Source: Atherix ibis (Eukaryota; Arthropoda; Insecta; Diptera; Athericidae). Taken from it: a stretch of DNA of 64,000 nucleotides. A program made the translations under genes and the position numbers. The notes under the pieces are model-generated. The model was not told the origin of the DNA. It saw only the letters and a list, made by a program, of their open reading frames with translations, and searched no databases. The DNA is taken from positions 59,058,220 to 59,122,219 of the forward strand of contig OY282609.1 of NCBI GenBank assembly GCA_958298945.1. The letters are read 5' to 3'. Below are positions 11,529 through 22,456 of this stretch, in pieces (the first letter of the stretch is position 1; every line of letters starts with the position of its first letter).

Positions 11529-11687
11529 TGCGAGTCACTCGCCGGGACTACATTTGGGTCGAATGAGCAGGTCATGTATTTGAGCTCGATACACCTCGAG
11601 AAAATGTATTTTTTGGACGGGTTAAAAAAGTTAGAGCATCGCTGGGCCAAGTGTATCGAGCTTGAAGGAGATTATGTGGAAAAATAA
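11529..11687 (+). pseudogene. mariner transposase C-terminal scrap (family of 54826)
   Basis: The last roughly 50 codons of the transposase, from the SLAGNRFGSNEE region to the stop after DYVEK. At the nucleotide level it is nearly identical to the 3' end of the copies at 55880-56038 and 57028-57186. Nothing upstream of it belongs to this family. Confidence 0.85.
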
Positions 11688-11942
11688 ATTGCCACCTTTC
11701 CAAAATTTTCGTTTTTCTTTTGTAGGCTAAGTACTTGTTGAATGACCCAAAGAGTAAAATGTACGTGAATGGGTTTCTATCCTTTTACTTGTACGAGTAC
11801 TCTCCACTTTAAGAAGCATCTTTGGAGTTCCAGGATACACATAGTTTTGTAAAATATTGAAGGCGGACAAAAGATTTTCGTGGCTTGCGTACATGAGTTG
11901 CAGCATGTAGGAATATTGGAACTAAATATATTATACATGATA

Positions 11943-11992
11943 GTGCCAAGGATACTGTCTTGAGGAACAACTCAGGATAGTATTCTTGGCAC
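11943..11992. repeat. imperfect 22-bp hairpin with 6-base loop
   Basis: gtgccaaggatactgtcttg at 11943 onward pairs with its near complement ctcaggatagtattcttggc ending at about 11992, with a gaacaa loop. A third related piece, tatccttggtactgtcaag, follows at about 12002-12020. No known microRNA is recognised. Confidence 0.6.
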
Positions 11993-12020
11993 ACGGCTAC
12001 GTATCCTTGGTACTGTCAAG

Positions 12021-13640
12021 TAGTAAATAGAGAGAAAAGAAATGGTTCAATTTCCATAGTAAGCCAGAGTGCCAGACATGAAAAATGTCTAAAAACGCAC
12101 TTTTCTCAAAAGATAGTGGAATATCCGGGTCTAAGGCCGAACTAGTGGTCTAAAATTGTGTTCGAGGATTCAAGTATTGAATAGTGTTGCTTTACGATTA
12201 GTTTCTCAAAAACTTCAGCTAGGATTGAGACTCAGCTAATTGAGCCGCTACAAAGAGATCGTAAGTGCACGGGGTTTAAATGGGCTTGTGTGGTGCGAAG
12301 GATACTGTTGTAAATGTATGTGATAAAGGTGGATTCCTTTTTATTAAATGTTGGATTTTATAATCAGACTTTTTTTGCTGGGAAGATTTAATTACACATT
12401 CTTTTTTTTGCTAGAAAGATTAAATTACACTAGGAAGATTAAATTACATTCCATAATCAATATCATATGATCTTATCGGACGTATCTTTCTGAATATCTA
12501 TTCAAATGCATAATTATTTTACCCTTCTTTTTTGAATGTACCTTAAATATATTGTCAATAACAGTACAGAAAGCTCCCAAAGCTTTTCTAGAGATACGAT
12601 AGGCAAACGCTCGCGGTTCAGAAAGGTTGACAAACCGTTACGCATATTCTCTTTGGCTTTTCGGCGATAAAGAGATATTTTGTTGTTGTGTTGTCACTCG
12701 ATTGCTCTCTGTTTGTTAAAAGAGAAATTCTACAGAAACTCGACCAATCATTCCGAATATACTGACCAGTGATCTTCAGTTTGTTTGGTTCAAAGAGAAA
12801 ATTTGTTTAGCAAGAGTGAGTAGAGAAGATTCAGTTCAGACCGAAAGCAAAGAAGATCAACTAAGTTGTTTCCCGTACAGTTCCGTGGTATTCATTTCTT
12901 ATAGTAACCATAATTATGTGCACTATTCTCGGTGACTATGGGTATGGGTACTGTGCGACGAAGTTCATGTGCACACTTCAGAGGCGCGCACTAATGTAAA
13001 TTCCGGAATTATTAGACAGTATTGGGGCTATTCTTTCAGATTCGATTGTATATGACAGCGTGTACATTTAGCTACATAGGGACACCCTGCTCAGACATAA
13101 AATAAAAAGAGAGTCTCAGAAAGAAGCATGAAAATCGATGTGTGCGAGAACTATTGTATGCGGTCATATGAGATCGTCGGAATTTTTTGAATTTTTTTTT
13201 TTTATTATTATTTTTCTGTCCTCACGGATATTAAAGCGGTGGAATAGTGTTGAAAATACTGATGAGAATTCAACCAGCTGAGCGCATATTGTACATATTC
13301 ATTCATACACGATTCTCTTCGCAACGAAAATAACATATTCGATTAAAGTCGAGCAGTGCAGGCAACATTACAGAATTACTAATCAATGTTTGATTTGAGA
13401 GAGTACTAGGCCAGCTAGCTAGTAACCATATCTTATGAGGGTGCCACAGTGCTACGGTGGTGTGGTGGTACCGAGTGAATCTGAGCACAGTAGTAGTTTT
13501 TCGAGCGGGTCGAATAATATTGTTTCGATTTGTCCGGCGATTAATTATTTTGCGGTTGGAAAAAAAACACGCGAACATAACTATAATAATAATTATGAAC
13601 AATTTTCTCTGTACTATTAGTATACGTAGTATTATACGAA
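12021..13640. other. higher-complexity noncoding stretch, no gene recognised
   Basis: From about 12590 to 13470 the sequence is less AT-biased than its flanks, with GAGAG-type tracts and Inr-like TCAGTT matches at about 12776 and 12829. It could hold a regulatory region, but nothing decides this. The open frames at 13303-13675 overlap on both strands and look like chance. Confidence 0.3.
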
Positions 13641-15950
13641 ACAGTTTTCAATTCCGTTTCCTAAAGAGTATATAGTTTTTTTTCTCCTCCGAACTATTTT
13701 TAATTAAATTTTCTTACTTTTTATTTAAAAAAAAATTAATCTTAAATATTTTATTATAAAATTTTCAAATAAAACACATTTGCTTAAAATTAAAATATTT
13801 GTGATGTAGTAGTTTTAAATTATTGTGTACCAACAAGAAAAAAAAGAAAATATTAAGTAAAAACTTTATTGGAAATGTTGCTTTTGTTCTTTTCGCGAAA
13901 CGACCATCAACCGACCATACATTATGTTATCGAAAATTCATAAAGAGCAGAGATCTCAGATGAGGAACTATTTCAGCTGATTTACTCTCTTATGTGTATT
14001 TTCAATAATAAAAGAAAAAAATTACATATGAAAATTACTGTTTTTCAATATTGTTTTTATTTTACCTTTTATAGATATAAATATTTTTGTATAATGTGAC
14101 TTTCTATGTTAACTGAAAATATAATAAAAATTTGAAATTTTTATTTAGCCCACACCATATATTTAACGAATACAATAAATATGTTACAAATAAGCCTTCA
14201 AAGTAAATTTCTACTATTTAAATGTTATTTTTACAAAAATAATACTGAACAAATTAGTAAGAATATGAAAAATCAGACGACGACATGCACTTTTGATATT
14301 TTATGTGATTCGTTGAAATAATATAAAATTAGTTTTATGGTTCAAGTGTTGTTAAAAAGTGGATATTGCTAGAATTATATTTTCTATGAAGAATAATTCT
14401 GATTTTTTTCATAACGATAAATAAGAGTTGATAGTTAATAATCCAATTGAGTGATAATTATTTGTAAAAAAAAATTTATATTCCAATTTTATCAAATTCA
14501 GATAAGGTAAAAAATATTAGGCGGGTGAGAAAGTATAAATCAATTTGCACCTGAAACCAGGAAAAAAGCTTTTTTCATTTCAGCACAATAAAAAAAAATT
14601 AAAACTAAATAAAATAAAATAAAATGAGCAAAAAAATACCAAAAAATCATATTTTATAAACATTCTCTACTGCTGATGATAAAAGGGTTAATAATAAGTG
14701 AATTGACTAAAAAGAGACAATATGTTCACTCTATTCTTGTTAACGTGTTTGCGTATGTACAAATGTAAGGTAGAATATTTTTTGACAGCTCATTCATTGC
14801 GCAATACTATCAATTGTAATTGTTTTTATTTTTTTTTTTAATGTTTTTCATCTTTTCAAAATGATAATTTATAGTGTGCACTGGGGATAAGTTGACATTT
14901 ATAACAAATATTCATAAACTAGCATAATAAATGAATGGAATTTTTACTTTAATTTTTCTGTTTGCCTATGCGATTGGGTGTGTATTTAATGTGATAACTA
15001 CATGCATATATAGAAAAATAAGAGTTTATTGTTTGGTCGGTTTATCAAAAAACAAACGACAATTCAATATTTAAGAGAAGAAAATTTTCTGAACAAAAAT
15101 TGAGTAGAGGTAAAAGGTATAAAATTGGAATAGACAAAGGGAAAAAAAGACTTAATAAAATGTTAAGAAATTAAAAGAATACTACAAGAAATAGAACAAA
15201 AAAAAAAACAAAACAAAAACAAAGCACTTTTGTAAATAGGAAATATTAATTGCAAAAATATCAACAATTGCGTAAACATAATACATATGGCCTGTTTATA
15301 TATATACATGTGCATTTCTGCTACTAAATCCTGTAGTAGTAGTAGGTAGAAGAAGTAGTAGAAAAAGCAGAAGTGGTAGTATATTATGTCAACACTTTGA
15401 AAACGAAAGACAGAAATAGCTAAAAGCATTGTAAAGCACGATGAGGGAGTAAATGAGAGAGAATAAATAATAGGAACAAAGCACAACATTAATAGAGCGA
15501 GAGAGAGATAGAGATAAGAACGCAATAACACAGTGATAGAGAAGGAGATATAGTAAATAAAGAAAAAGAGTCCGTAAATAAAAGTCCAATAAGAATTGAA
15601 TAAGTTTTGTTTTTTGTTTTGGTTTTCGGTAACAGGCACACATGAACAAATAATAACAATAGTAGAATCGGTTGAGATTTTGTACTAGCTTTTAGTAAAA
15701 AATTGTACAAGGTTCAGTTTTTTTCTCGATCATTTATATTTTGTTTTGAATTATGTGATCGTCGAGAAAGTTTTCGTTTCGGTTGGGGCTTTAAAAATGC
15801 TTTTTTTTTTAAAAAAATATTTTTTTATTTATATCTATAATAATAATACTATTTATTCGATATTTTTGATTAAAGATTTGAAAATTTGTAAAAAAAAAAA
15901 AACGTTCTTATAACTAAAAAAAAATTAATAAAATTATGCTCCTATTATAA
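13641..15950. other. AT-rich DNA, no gene seen
   Basis: Homopolymer-rich AT DNA with simple repeats such as (aaaat)n near 14605-14625 and a GA/GATA-rich purine tract at 15480-15560. The long minus-strand frames at 15163-15710 are the complement of the purine-rich tract and read as low-complexity Leu, Phe, Tyr and Ser. I do not consider them genes. Confidence 0.6.
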
Positions 15951-17234
15951 AGGGTGGACCATAAATGTGGTGCAAACTTAAAAGTTGCATTTTAAAAAGT
16001 AAATAAAAAAAAACTAGTGTATATTTTTTTAAATTTCCGGTTTTATTAGAAAGATTGAACCTTGAGATTTAAGAATTAAATACAACATCATTTAAATGAC
16101 AGCCACGGCTGGCCTTACAGTACCCCATTCGCTCGACCCAATTTTTCAGTACATTTTTGATTGTGTGAGCCTGTATCTCTTCAATGGCAACTTTGATTTT
16201 GTGTTTCAAAGCCTTAATTGTTTCTGGATGGCTTGCGTAACATTTATCCTTAACGGCTTCCCACAGAAAATAATCCAACTGGCTCAAATCAAAGCTCCGA
16301 GGCGGCCAATAGACATCAGAATTTCGGCTGATTATTCGGTTTGCGAAAGCAGTGCCCAAAAGTTGGATTGTTACGTTGGCTGTGTGGCAAGTGGCCCCGT
16401 CCTGTTGAAACCAAATGTCGCCTATGCCATTCTCTTCAACTTTTGGAAACAAAAATTCGTTGAGCATGCCACGAAAGCGCTTACCATTGACTCTAACGGC
16501 GGCTCCTGCATCGTTTTCGAAGAAAAACGGGCCAATGATGCCTCCAGTCCAAAATTCAAAATTCGCACCAAACCGTGACTCGTTGTGGATGCATCGGCTT
16601 TTCCATGGTGACGTATGGGTTTTCTGAGCCCCAGATGCGACAATTTTGTTTGTTGACATACGCACCGAGGTGGAAATGGGCCTCATCTGAAAAGATGATT
16701 TTTCGGTCAAAATGCTCATCTTCGGCCAATTGATCTTGAGCCCATTGGGCAAACCGAAAACGCATCGGATGGTCATGCGGCTTTAGTTGTTGGACTAATT
16801 GAACTTTGTAAGCTTTCATACCGAGGTCGTTGTGCAAAATTATTAACAGAGAAGTGCGAGAAATGTTCAATACCTGAGAACGCGGTGACGAGTTGGTGTT
16901 GATGGATGATCACGGACGCATTGTATTAGAGCGGGAACTAGTTGCTTTGGCAACCAAAAAACCAGTTTCGCGAACTTGCTTTACGAATTTGTCCACAAGT
17001 TGACGTAATGGCATTCGATCTTTGCTCATTTTTTTTTAATTTCTCACAGTTTGGGTTGCAAACTTACCACTTTGAAAGTTCTCAATATTTCCCAGTTTTC
17101 TTCAAGCGTGTATAGATTACCATTTCGTAAAATTCAGACTTTCAACTAACAATCTGTCAATTCGTGATGACATTTAACACTCAAGTACTTCAAATAAATA
17201 GTGGTTCAAAATGCAACCGCTAGATGGACGACCC
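15951..17234 (-). mobile_element. DD41D (rosa-type) mariner
   Basis: The ends agggtggaccataa (15951 onward) and its relaxed complement at 17222-17234 lie next to TA-containing sites, and a transposase relic lies between them. The length (about 1.28 kb) and the position of the reading frame fit a Tc1/mariner element. The catalytic spacing (see the transposase) sets it apart from every DD34D mariner in the window. A second, tiny relic with the same WFQQDG motif is at 53585-53705. Confidence 0.85.
16069..17029 (-). pseudogene. DD41D transposase, frameshifted
   Basis: Starts at the ATG complementary to 17027-17029 (MSKDRMPLRQLVDKFVKQVR). After a stop and a frame change near 16920, the core continues: FAQWAQDQLAEDEHFDRKII, FSDEAHFHLGAYVNKQNCRI (first Asp), the MHPQRVTVWC block, a frame change near 16600, IWFQQDGATCHTANVTIQLL (second Asp), and YWPPRSFDLSQLDYFLWEAV (third Asp). 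There are 41 residues between the Asp of FQQD and the Asp of SQLDYF, aligning the latter with the third Asp of APCDY in DD34D mariners. The C-terminus ends with RGCHLNDVVFNS. All three Asp codons remain, but at least two frame breaks kill the gene. Confidence 0.87.
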
Positions 17235-18739
17235 TATATAATCTATTATGGAAACTTTTGAAGATCTCGGAAATACCTTATAAATTGTTATAATTTGAAA
17301 TTCTTGTAAAAATTCTATTCTCAACGAAACTTTTCTTGAGAGGATCTATAAACATTACCCAAAAATTTTTCTTATACAACCAAAGCCGACAATCAAAAAT
17401 ATTTTTTGTTAAAAGCTTGGTTGATAAATAGATTTAAAAAAATCTTTTAACTTTTACGTTTGCATTTTTAATACAAATAATTTTGATCGAACACATAATG
17501 TCCACAAAAGTTCAAGAAGCATGTGAAAATTTGCAATTTGATTTTGTACGTAATTTTTCCGTTAATCATTGTAAATTTTTCCTTGCATCCAGAACCACTT
17601 TTGAAATTGGAGAAATATTTTTTGTTGAAAAAGCTTTGTTGACTATTTCTAAGTCAACCTTGTTGAAAAGCGTTTCGTTGATTGTTCTTAAATGACAATG
17701 AAAGTAAACAATTTTTTTTTTGATCCATTTTTTGACCATATTGAACTATTTTTTTTTGTCTACATTTTAACAAAAAAGATAGTTCTGATTGGAAAAGAAT
17801 TTCAAATTAACAAAATTAAATGTTAAACTCTATTTTTAGCGGTGGCAAATTTTTTTATTAATGTAATCTGTTTGAGCGACGGTAAAATGCAACAAAAAAA
17901 TCTTATTTCCATCTAAATTGAATTATGTTAACAGTTTTTCATAAATTTAAGTAACAAAATAAATATTAATTTTTATTTACTTTAGATAAAAATGCGATAG
18001 TTATACGAAAAGATTTTTTAAAAATTTTAAATTGCTGTAAAAAAATGGTATTAAAATGATGAACAATTAATAAATAAAAGTAGAGTTAAATATAGAGTAA
18101 ATAATATTGTATAAAAAAGTTCAATTGAAAAGGTAAAAGTTGTTAAACTAAAATATTGAACTGATTTTTAACTACTTGATTAACAGTCATAAGTGTTCAA
18201 AAATTTGTCATTTATTTGATTAACAATTTGGAAATATGAACGTATTTAAAAAGATTTTGTGAGCAAAAACTACCAGTGTTTTTGAGTGCAAATCACATAT
18301 GGTCTAAAAGGAGCAGAGCAGAATAATTGAATTTACTCACATATTCTCGCAAATAAACTACTATAACATTAAAAAAAGAGAATTTTTTAAATTTTTTTGT
18401 GTGCACATCAATTTATATTTTATACTCGATGTTGTGTGAAGATTTCGAAGTTTTTAATTGTTCAAAGTGAAATGTAAGTCAAACAACAAATATAGTAAAT
18501 ATTCTTTTAAGGTAAAAATTTTGTGTTTAATTTAAAAAGATTATATTTGTATTCAATTGATGTATTATTTTAAAATGCAATTTTCATGTACATACTTGAC
18601 TGCATGAATCTATGACGGTAGAGTGTGACAGACTCTAATAGTGGACGAGGTTAAAACTTGTAGTGCACGTTAAAGAGAAACTAACTTTTATTTTTATTCA
18701 GAAAGAAATCGTCGAAAGACAAAGTATGAGATTTTAGCC
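17235..18739. other. AT-rich DNA, no gene seen
   Basis: Strongly AT-rich with many short A and T runs. I see no gene, RNA or transposon end in it. Confidence 0.6.
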
Positions 18740-19660
18740 CACTAACACCACCACCTAATTTGGTCAAATTTCTATATGTTCGTTAGGAACCGCTGTCAGG
18801 CATTACTTCGTGGGGCAAGGACTGATCGAAATCACTTCTCTGAAGTATTACTACTACCGCCTCCATTGTATGTGTGTGTGACCCTGATGTTAGAATGGTC
18901 CCAAGTTGTCTGCGAGTACAGCATCAGGACGCCAATGTTCACTGTCATCAGGAGTTTACCAACACATTTCTGCCCCTCTCTTTTTACGCTCGGGATCAAG
19001 TACAGTAAAAGAAAACGTCACAAAAAGGGCGTATTGGGCAATTGCCCAATCTAAAGCGGTACTGGTATGCCCGAGAACATCCATCCACGTCTCGTCAACA
19101 ATTGGGATAGCTTGTAGCTAACTTCACTATGTCCTTGATCCATTTATAGATCCGCCGTAGGAAAAAGGTGGCGAGTCCAATTGCACTCAAAAGCAGCATT
19201 GACACGGCTTTCCCACGGCCGAGTGGATTCCTTTTTTTCGTCCGTGTAAGCCTCTTATAGCTCCACCATGTTTTTCCAACTTCACATTTGGCACATACTC
19301 CGTCGCTCCTCCGCCGCGACTTGAACCGGCGTCATTCTGGCGACAACAGGCTTACCACCAATGCTTTCTACGGTAGATTGTTTGACTCAGCGCATCTGGC
19401 CAAATCGGTGAAGCATAACGCAGGATTAACATGGCAAGATCCTCCTATTCTGCTTGGTTCCCCAAGATTCGATATTCGGCGCCATAGCGCCATTATTTCT
19501 TCTGCTCTTTAACCCACATTCTAAAAATGCAGCCTCACGTTAAATATTATCCCCCAGGTCCTTACTTCAGCGATGAAGCCGAGGTTACCTCATGTTCTCT
19601 CTGCACATCCTACTTGTGAGGAGTATTGTGTCCGTCTTATGGTTAACAAAACGAAGAGCA
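18740..19660 (-). other. G+C-richer block with a minus-strand coding relic, unidentified
   Basis: This block is much richer in G+C than its flanks. On the minus strand, about 19130 down to 18960 reads without a stop as LQAIPIVDETWMDVLGHTST then ALDWAIAQYALFVTFSFTVL and DPERKKRGAEMCW, with more stop-broken coding-like sequence after it. At about 19316-19330 the minus strand holds ggttcaagtc, a good match to the RNA polymerase III B-box of tRNA-derived sequences, but no convincing A-box or cloverleaf accompanies it. It is probably a decayed transposable element of a type I cannot name. Confidence 0.35.
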
Positions 19661-19699
19661 ACTGCTAAAAGAAGCAAAAGTTTCATTGCAGTTTTGTTT

Positions 19700-20738
19700 T
19701 ATATTTTCCATATAAAGCAAAAACTAATTTATTCAAAGAACTTGCCCTCGCTAGCTACACATTTTTCCCTCCTCTCGGGCAATTTGTAGATACCACACCA
19801 AAAAAATTCCTTCTCTTTCGAGGCAAACTACTCGTCAAGCCATTTTCGGACATCTTCGTAAGAATCTAAGTGCTGCTCAGCGAGCGCGTGGCCCATCGAC
19901 GAAAACAGGTGGTAGTCGGAAGCGGCCAGGTCTGGTGAATAAGCGGGCTGCGGTAGCACCTCCCAGTTGAGTGTCTCCAAGTAGTTTTGGACCATTTTTG
20001 ACGTGTGCGATGATGCGTTGTCGTGAAGGAAAATCAGCTTGTCATGTCTTTGTTGATAATCCGTCCTTTTTGCACGCAGAGCATGGTGCAATTTGATCAG
20101 TTGTTGGTGGTAGCGGTGGGCATTGACAGTTTTACCAGGTTTCAACATCTCATAGGAGACGATACCCTGCTGATCCCACCGAAACGATTAGGTCTTGGGG
20201 AAGATGTTGATGGTTGGCCGGAATCAACCAACGATTTCTTGCGTTTAGGATTCTCGAAATATATCCACTTTTCATCGCCTGTCACAGTCCGTTGCAGCAA
20301 CAACTTTTTTTTTTCTGGCGAGCAATATTTCGCATGTGTTTTGGCGTCGCTCCATCTGCCTATCATTCAATTCATGCGGCACCCATTTTCCGATCTTTTC
20401 AATCTTCCCCATGGCACGCAGACGCATGGAAACGGCTGGTTGAGTAACACCCAGTTGCTGCGCGAGCATTTTTTGCGTCCAAAAAAGCCTGCAATTGATG
20501 GTCCTCAACCTTCCTAGGCCGATTTTCACGCTTCTTGTCCCACAAGTCAAAATTGCCGTCTTTGAATCGACGAAACCTATCTCGGCACGTTGTTTCCATA
20601 AGCATTCGATGCAAAAAAGCAGAGCTTCCCGCATATGCTCTCTTTCTGGCACAAAACTAGATATGATTACCAAAGGAAAAATGTATGTTGTTGTACGAAG
20701 TTGCTGACAATGTGCACTGATTAAGCTTATACGACTGG
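19700..20738 (-). mobile_element. Mos1-like mariner, copy 2
   Basis: Minus-oriented relative of the element at 8261-9433. The transposase-5' end at about 20722-20738 (ttaagcttatacgactgg) is a decayed terminal repeat. The other terminal repeat cannot be found, so the left limit is set where similarity to the other copies begins. Several internal deletions shorten it. Confidence 0.88.
19729..20664 (-). pseudogene. Mos1-like transposase, start lost and deletions
   Basis: The family start codon has become ATA (complement of 20662-20664), reading I-SSFVPEREHMREALLF. A deletion then removes the KKxAAESHRML region and shifts the frame. Readable further on: KKRENRPRKVEDHQLQAFLD, VTGDEKWIYFENPKRKKSLV (first Asp), LIFLHDNASSHTSKMVQNYL (second Asp), and LPQPAYSPDLAASDYHLF (third Asp). 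About 40 bases encoding the MLCVWWDQQ motif are missing near 20180. The stop is at 19729-19731. Catalytic codons persist, but the frame is broken at least three times. Confidence 0.88.
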
Positions 20739-21164
20739 TAGCATACTGCTTGCATAAAATACTCTCCAGAATTTTGCCCGCCATGCCCAGCAGACAAATT
20801 GTCCAGTCTCATTGCAAACGTCCAATCGCTTATATTTTTGGCAATATTTTTAAAAATATTAACATCATTCAAGTTCGCTCAAAGAAGGAAATAAAGTTCC
20901 ATATCAATTGAAGGAGGGAGAACATTAAAAGACCTTTGGTCACGTTGGAGATGCTACTCAGAAAACAAAAGAAAAGGTTTTTTTTGCATCGCATTATTAC
21001 AAGCTTAAACAACCTAAAGCATAGACAAAACATGAAGAACCACGTCAATGATAATCACTTTCAATTATAGCCTAAAGACTAAATCGAGCTTTTAAAGAAA
21101 AAGGACTAGGATGGAATAATAAATATGATAACGCCAGGCGCCATGCTGGAAAACCGAATATTTC
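20739..21164. other. short intervening DNA, no gene seen
   Basis: Moderately AT-rich spacer between two mariner relics. Nothing recognisable. Confidence 0.5.
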
Positions 21165-21372
21165 ACTGGAAAGATTGAAATATTGTTCCACGCGTCGTAT
21201 TTGCCAGATGTTGCTCCTTAAGATTACCATTTGCTCCGGTCTATGCAGTCGGCCCCACTTTCCAGAGAATGGTTCACTTGTCAAAATAACCAACATTATT
21301 CTTCGAGGTATCCGTTTATTGATGGAAGAAAGTTGTCCCTTCCGACGAATAAAACCACTTTGTAGGTTATTA
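21165..21372 (+). pseudogene. mariner transposase C-terminal fragment, another lineage
   Basis: A plus-strand frame reads YLPDVAP, a stop, then DYHLLRSMQ. This corresponds to the YSPDxAPSDYHLFRSMQ block around the third catalytic Asp of mauritiana/cecropia-type mariners, with the Ser codon turned into TAA. Just upstream, in another frame, LERLKYCSTRR fits the preceding LETLKWEVLPH-like segment. Downstream similarity fades, and no terminal repeat is seen. The assignment rests on about 20 aligned residues. Confidence 0.55.
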
Positions 21373-22456
21373 TATAAATAAACGAGAAATTTTGTTTAAA
21401 AAATCAACAAAAACTTATTCCCATACACAATAGTAAGCTGTTTATTTACAGTATCGTGCTAGAACTCATATGGACTTACCTACTTGAACTTTGGGGTAGG
21501 TTGGATATCTTTGAACATTTTACAAGGGCTACTGCGGAGTTTATATATTGGAATTAATAGGTTTTTCCACAATTTACTAAAAGTTTTTAATACCAACAAT
21601 TTCTACCAAGAAGAATAGCTTCAATCAACAGAAACAAAACTTTTGTCGAGTATTTGATGGAATAATTCTCCAAATTCAAAAGTGATTTTTTTTATATCAA
21701 AAATATCCCAAAGCTAATTTTCTACTAGAATAAAATTAATACATATTATTCAAAAAAAAAATTCATAGAAATAATATTAATGCGTCAAAATTGTTATTTA
21801 TTCTTATTACTGATTAGTCACTCCTAATCATGAGTAGATATTTGAATAAATATCAGAACATTAACCGCAAAAGCCTATAATTGAAAAAGCCATCCGAAAT
21901 TCAACAGAAAGTAGAATTCTGTTGAAAAAGATTTAAATTTAAAAAATCAATAGTTATTAATCGTATTGTGGTTTTTATTGGAAACGATCAGCAATGGAGT
22001 AATCAGTTTAGACCTTTTAACATAGCAAATATGAGAAGAAATAATTTTTCTTCTGTCAGAATTTAGTAAAACACAACCCGGCACTGTAAATATTAACAAC
22101 AATTTAAGCGAGTTATTATTTTTTTATCTTAACTTTTAAATAGAATGGAGAAGAAGGGAAAATTTATGGGGCAGCCTATTCTAATTGAGGAAATTAAAAT
22201 GATTTGATACTAACCAAGAGGTGTCGTTGGGCAAAACGTAGAAATAGAAGTGATCCTCAGTTATGGTAGCTAAGTCTGAATTTTTTAAATACTTTTAAGT
22301 GACCATTTCTACAAAGAATCCATGGAGGACAACATGTGATGGGAGTGTGAATATGTCCTAACTACTTAGTAACGCCAACAAAGAGGATTCATGCCAAAAA
22401 TATCGACTAGAAAATATCAAGTAGCCTACCAAAATGTTATCAAAGACATACACATA
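21373..22456. other. AT-rich DNA, no gene seen
   Basis: Plain AT-rich sequence up to the Himar-like element. No coding or RNA signal recognised. Confidence 0.55.

Larger units (their letters stand above)
11028..11748. mobile_element. chimeric mariner: two unrelated families joined
   Basis: The left part (11028 to about 11528) begins with the end cgaggtctgttcaaaaagta after a TA, and encodes on the minus strand a transposase piece related to the elements at 50361 and 63510. The right part (about 11529-11748) is the plus-strand 3' end of the family at 54826-57250, reading FLDGLKKLEHRWAKCIELEG and DYVEK, and stops in aatgaccc just short of the terminal ctcg. The two ends belong to different families, so the unit could not be mobilised by either transposase alone. 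Confidence 0.85.

Noticed and set aside
12760..12900. Core promoter of a host gene
   Set aside because: Inr-like TCAGTT matches occur without a TATA box, a clear DPE at the required distance or a downstream coding exon.
15163..15710. 158-residue minus-strand frame with apparent membrane segments
   Set aside because: It is the complement of a purine-rich low-complexity tract; the Leu/Phe/Tyr content is compositional.
16096..16578. 160-residue plus-strand frame
   Set aside because: Antisense shadow of the DD41D transposase on the minus strand.
19300..19390. tRNA gene on the minus strand
   Set aside because: Only a B-box-like ggttcaagtc is present; no acceptor stem pairing, convincing A-box or anticodon arm could be drawn.
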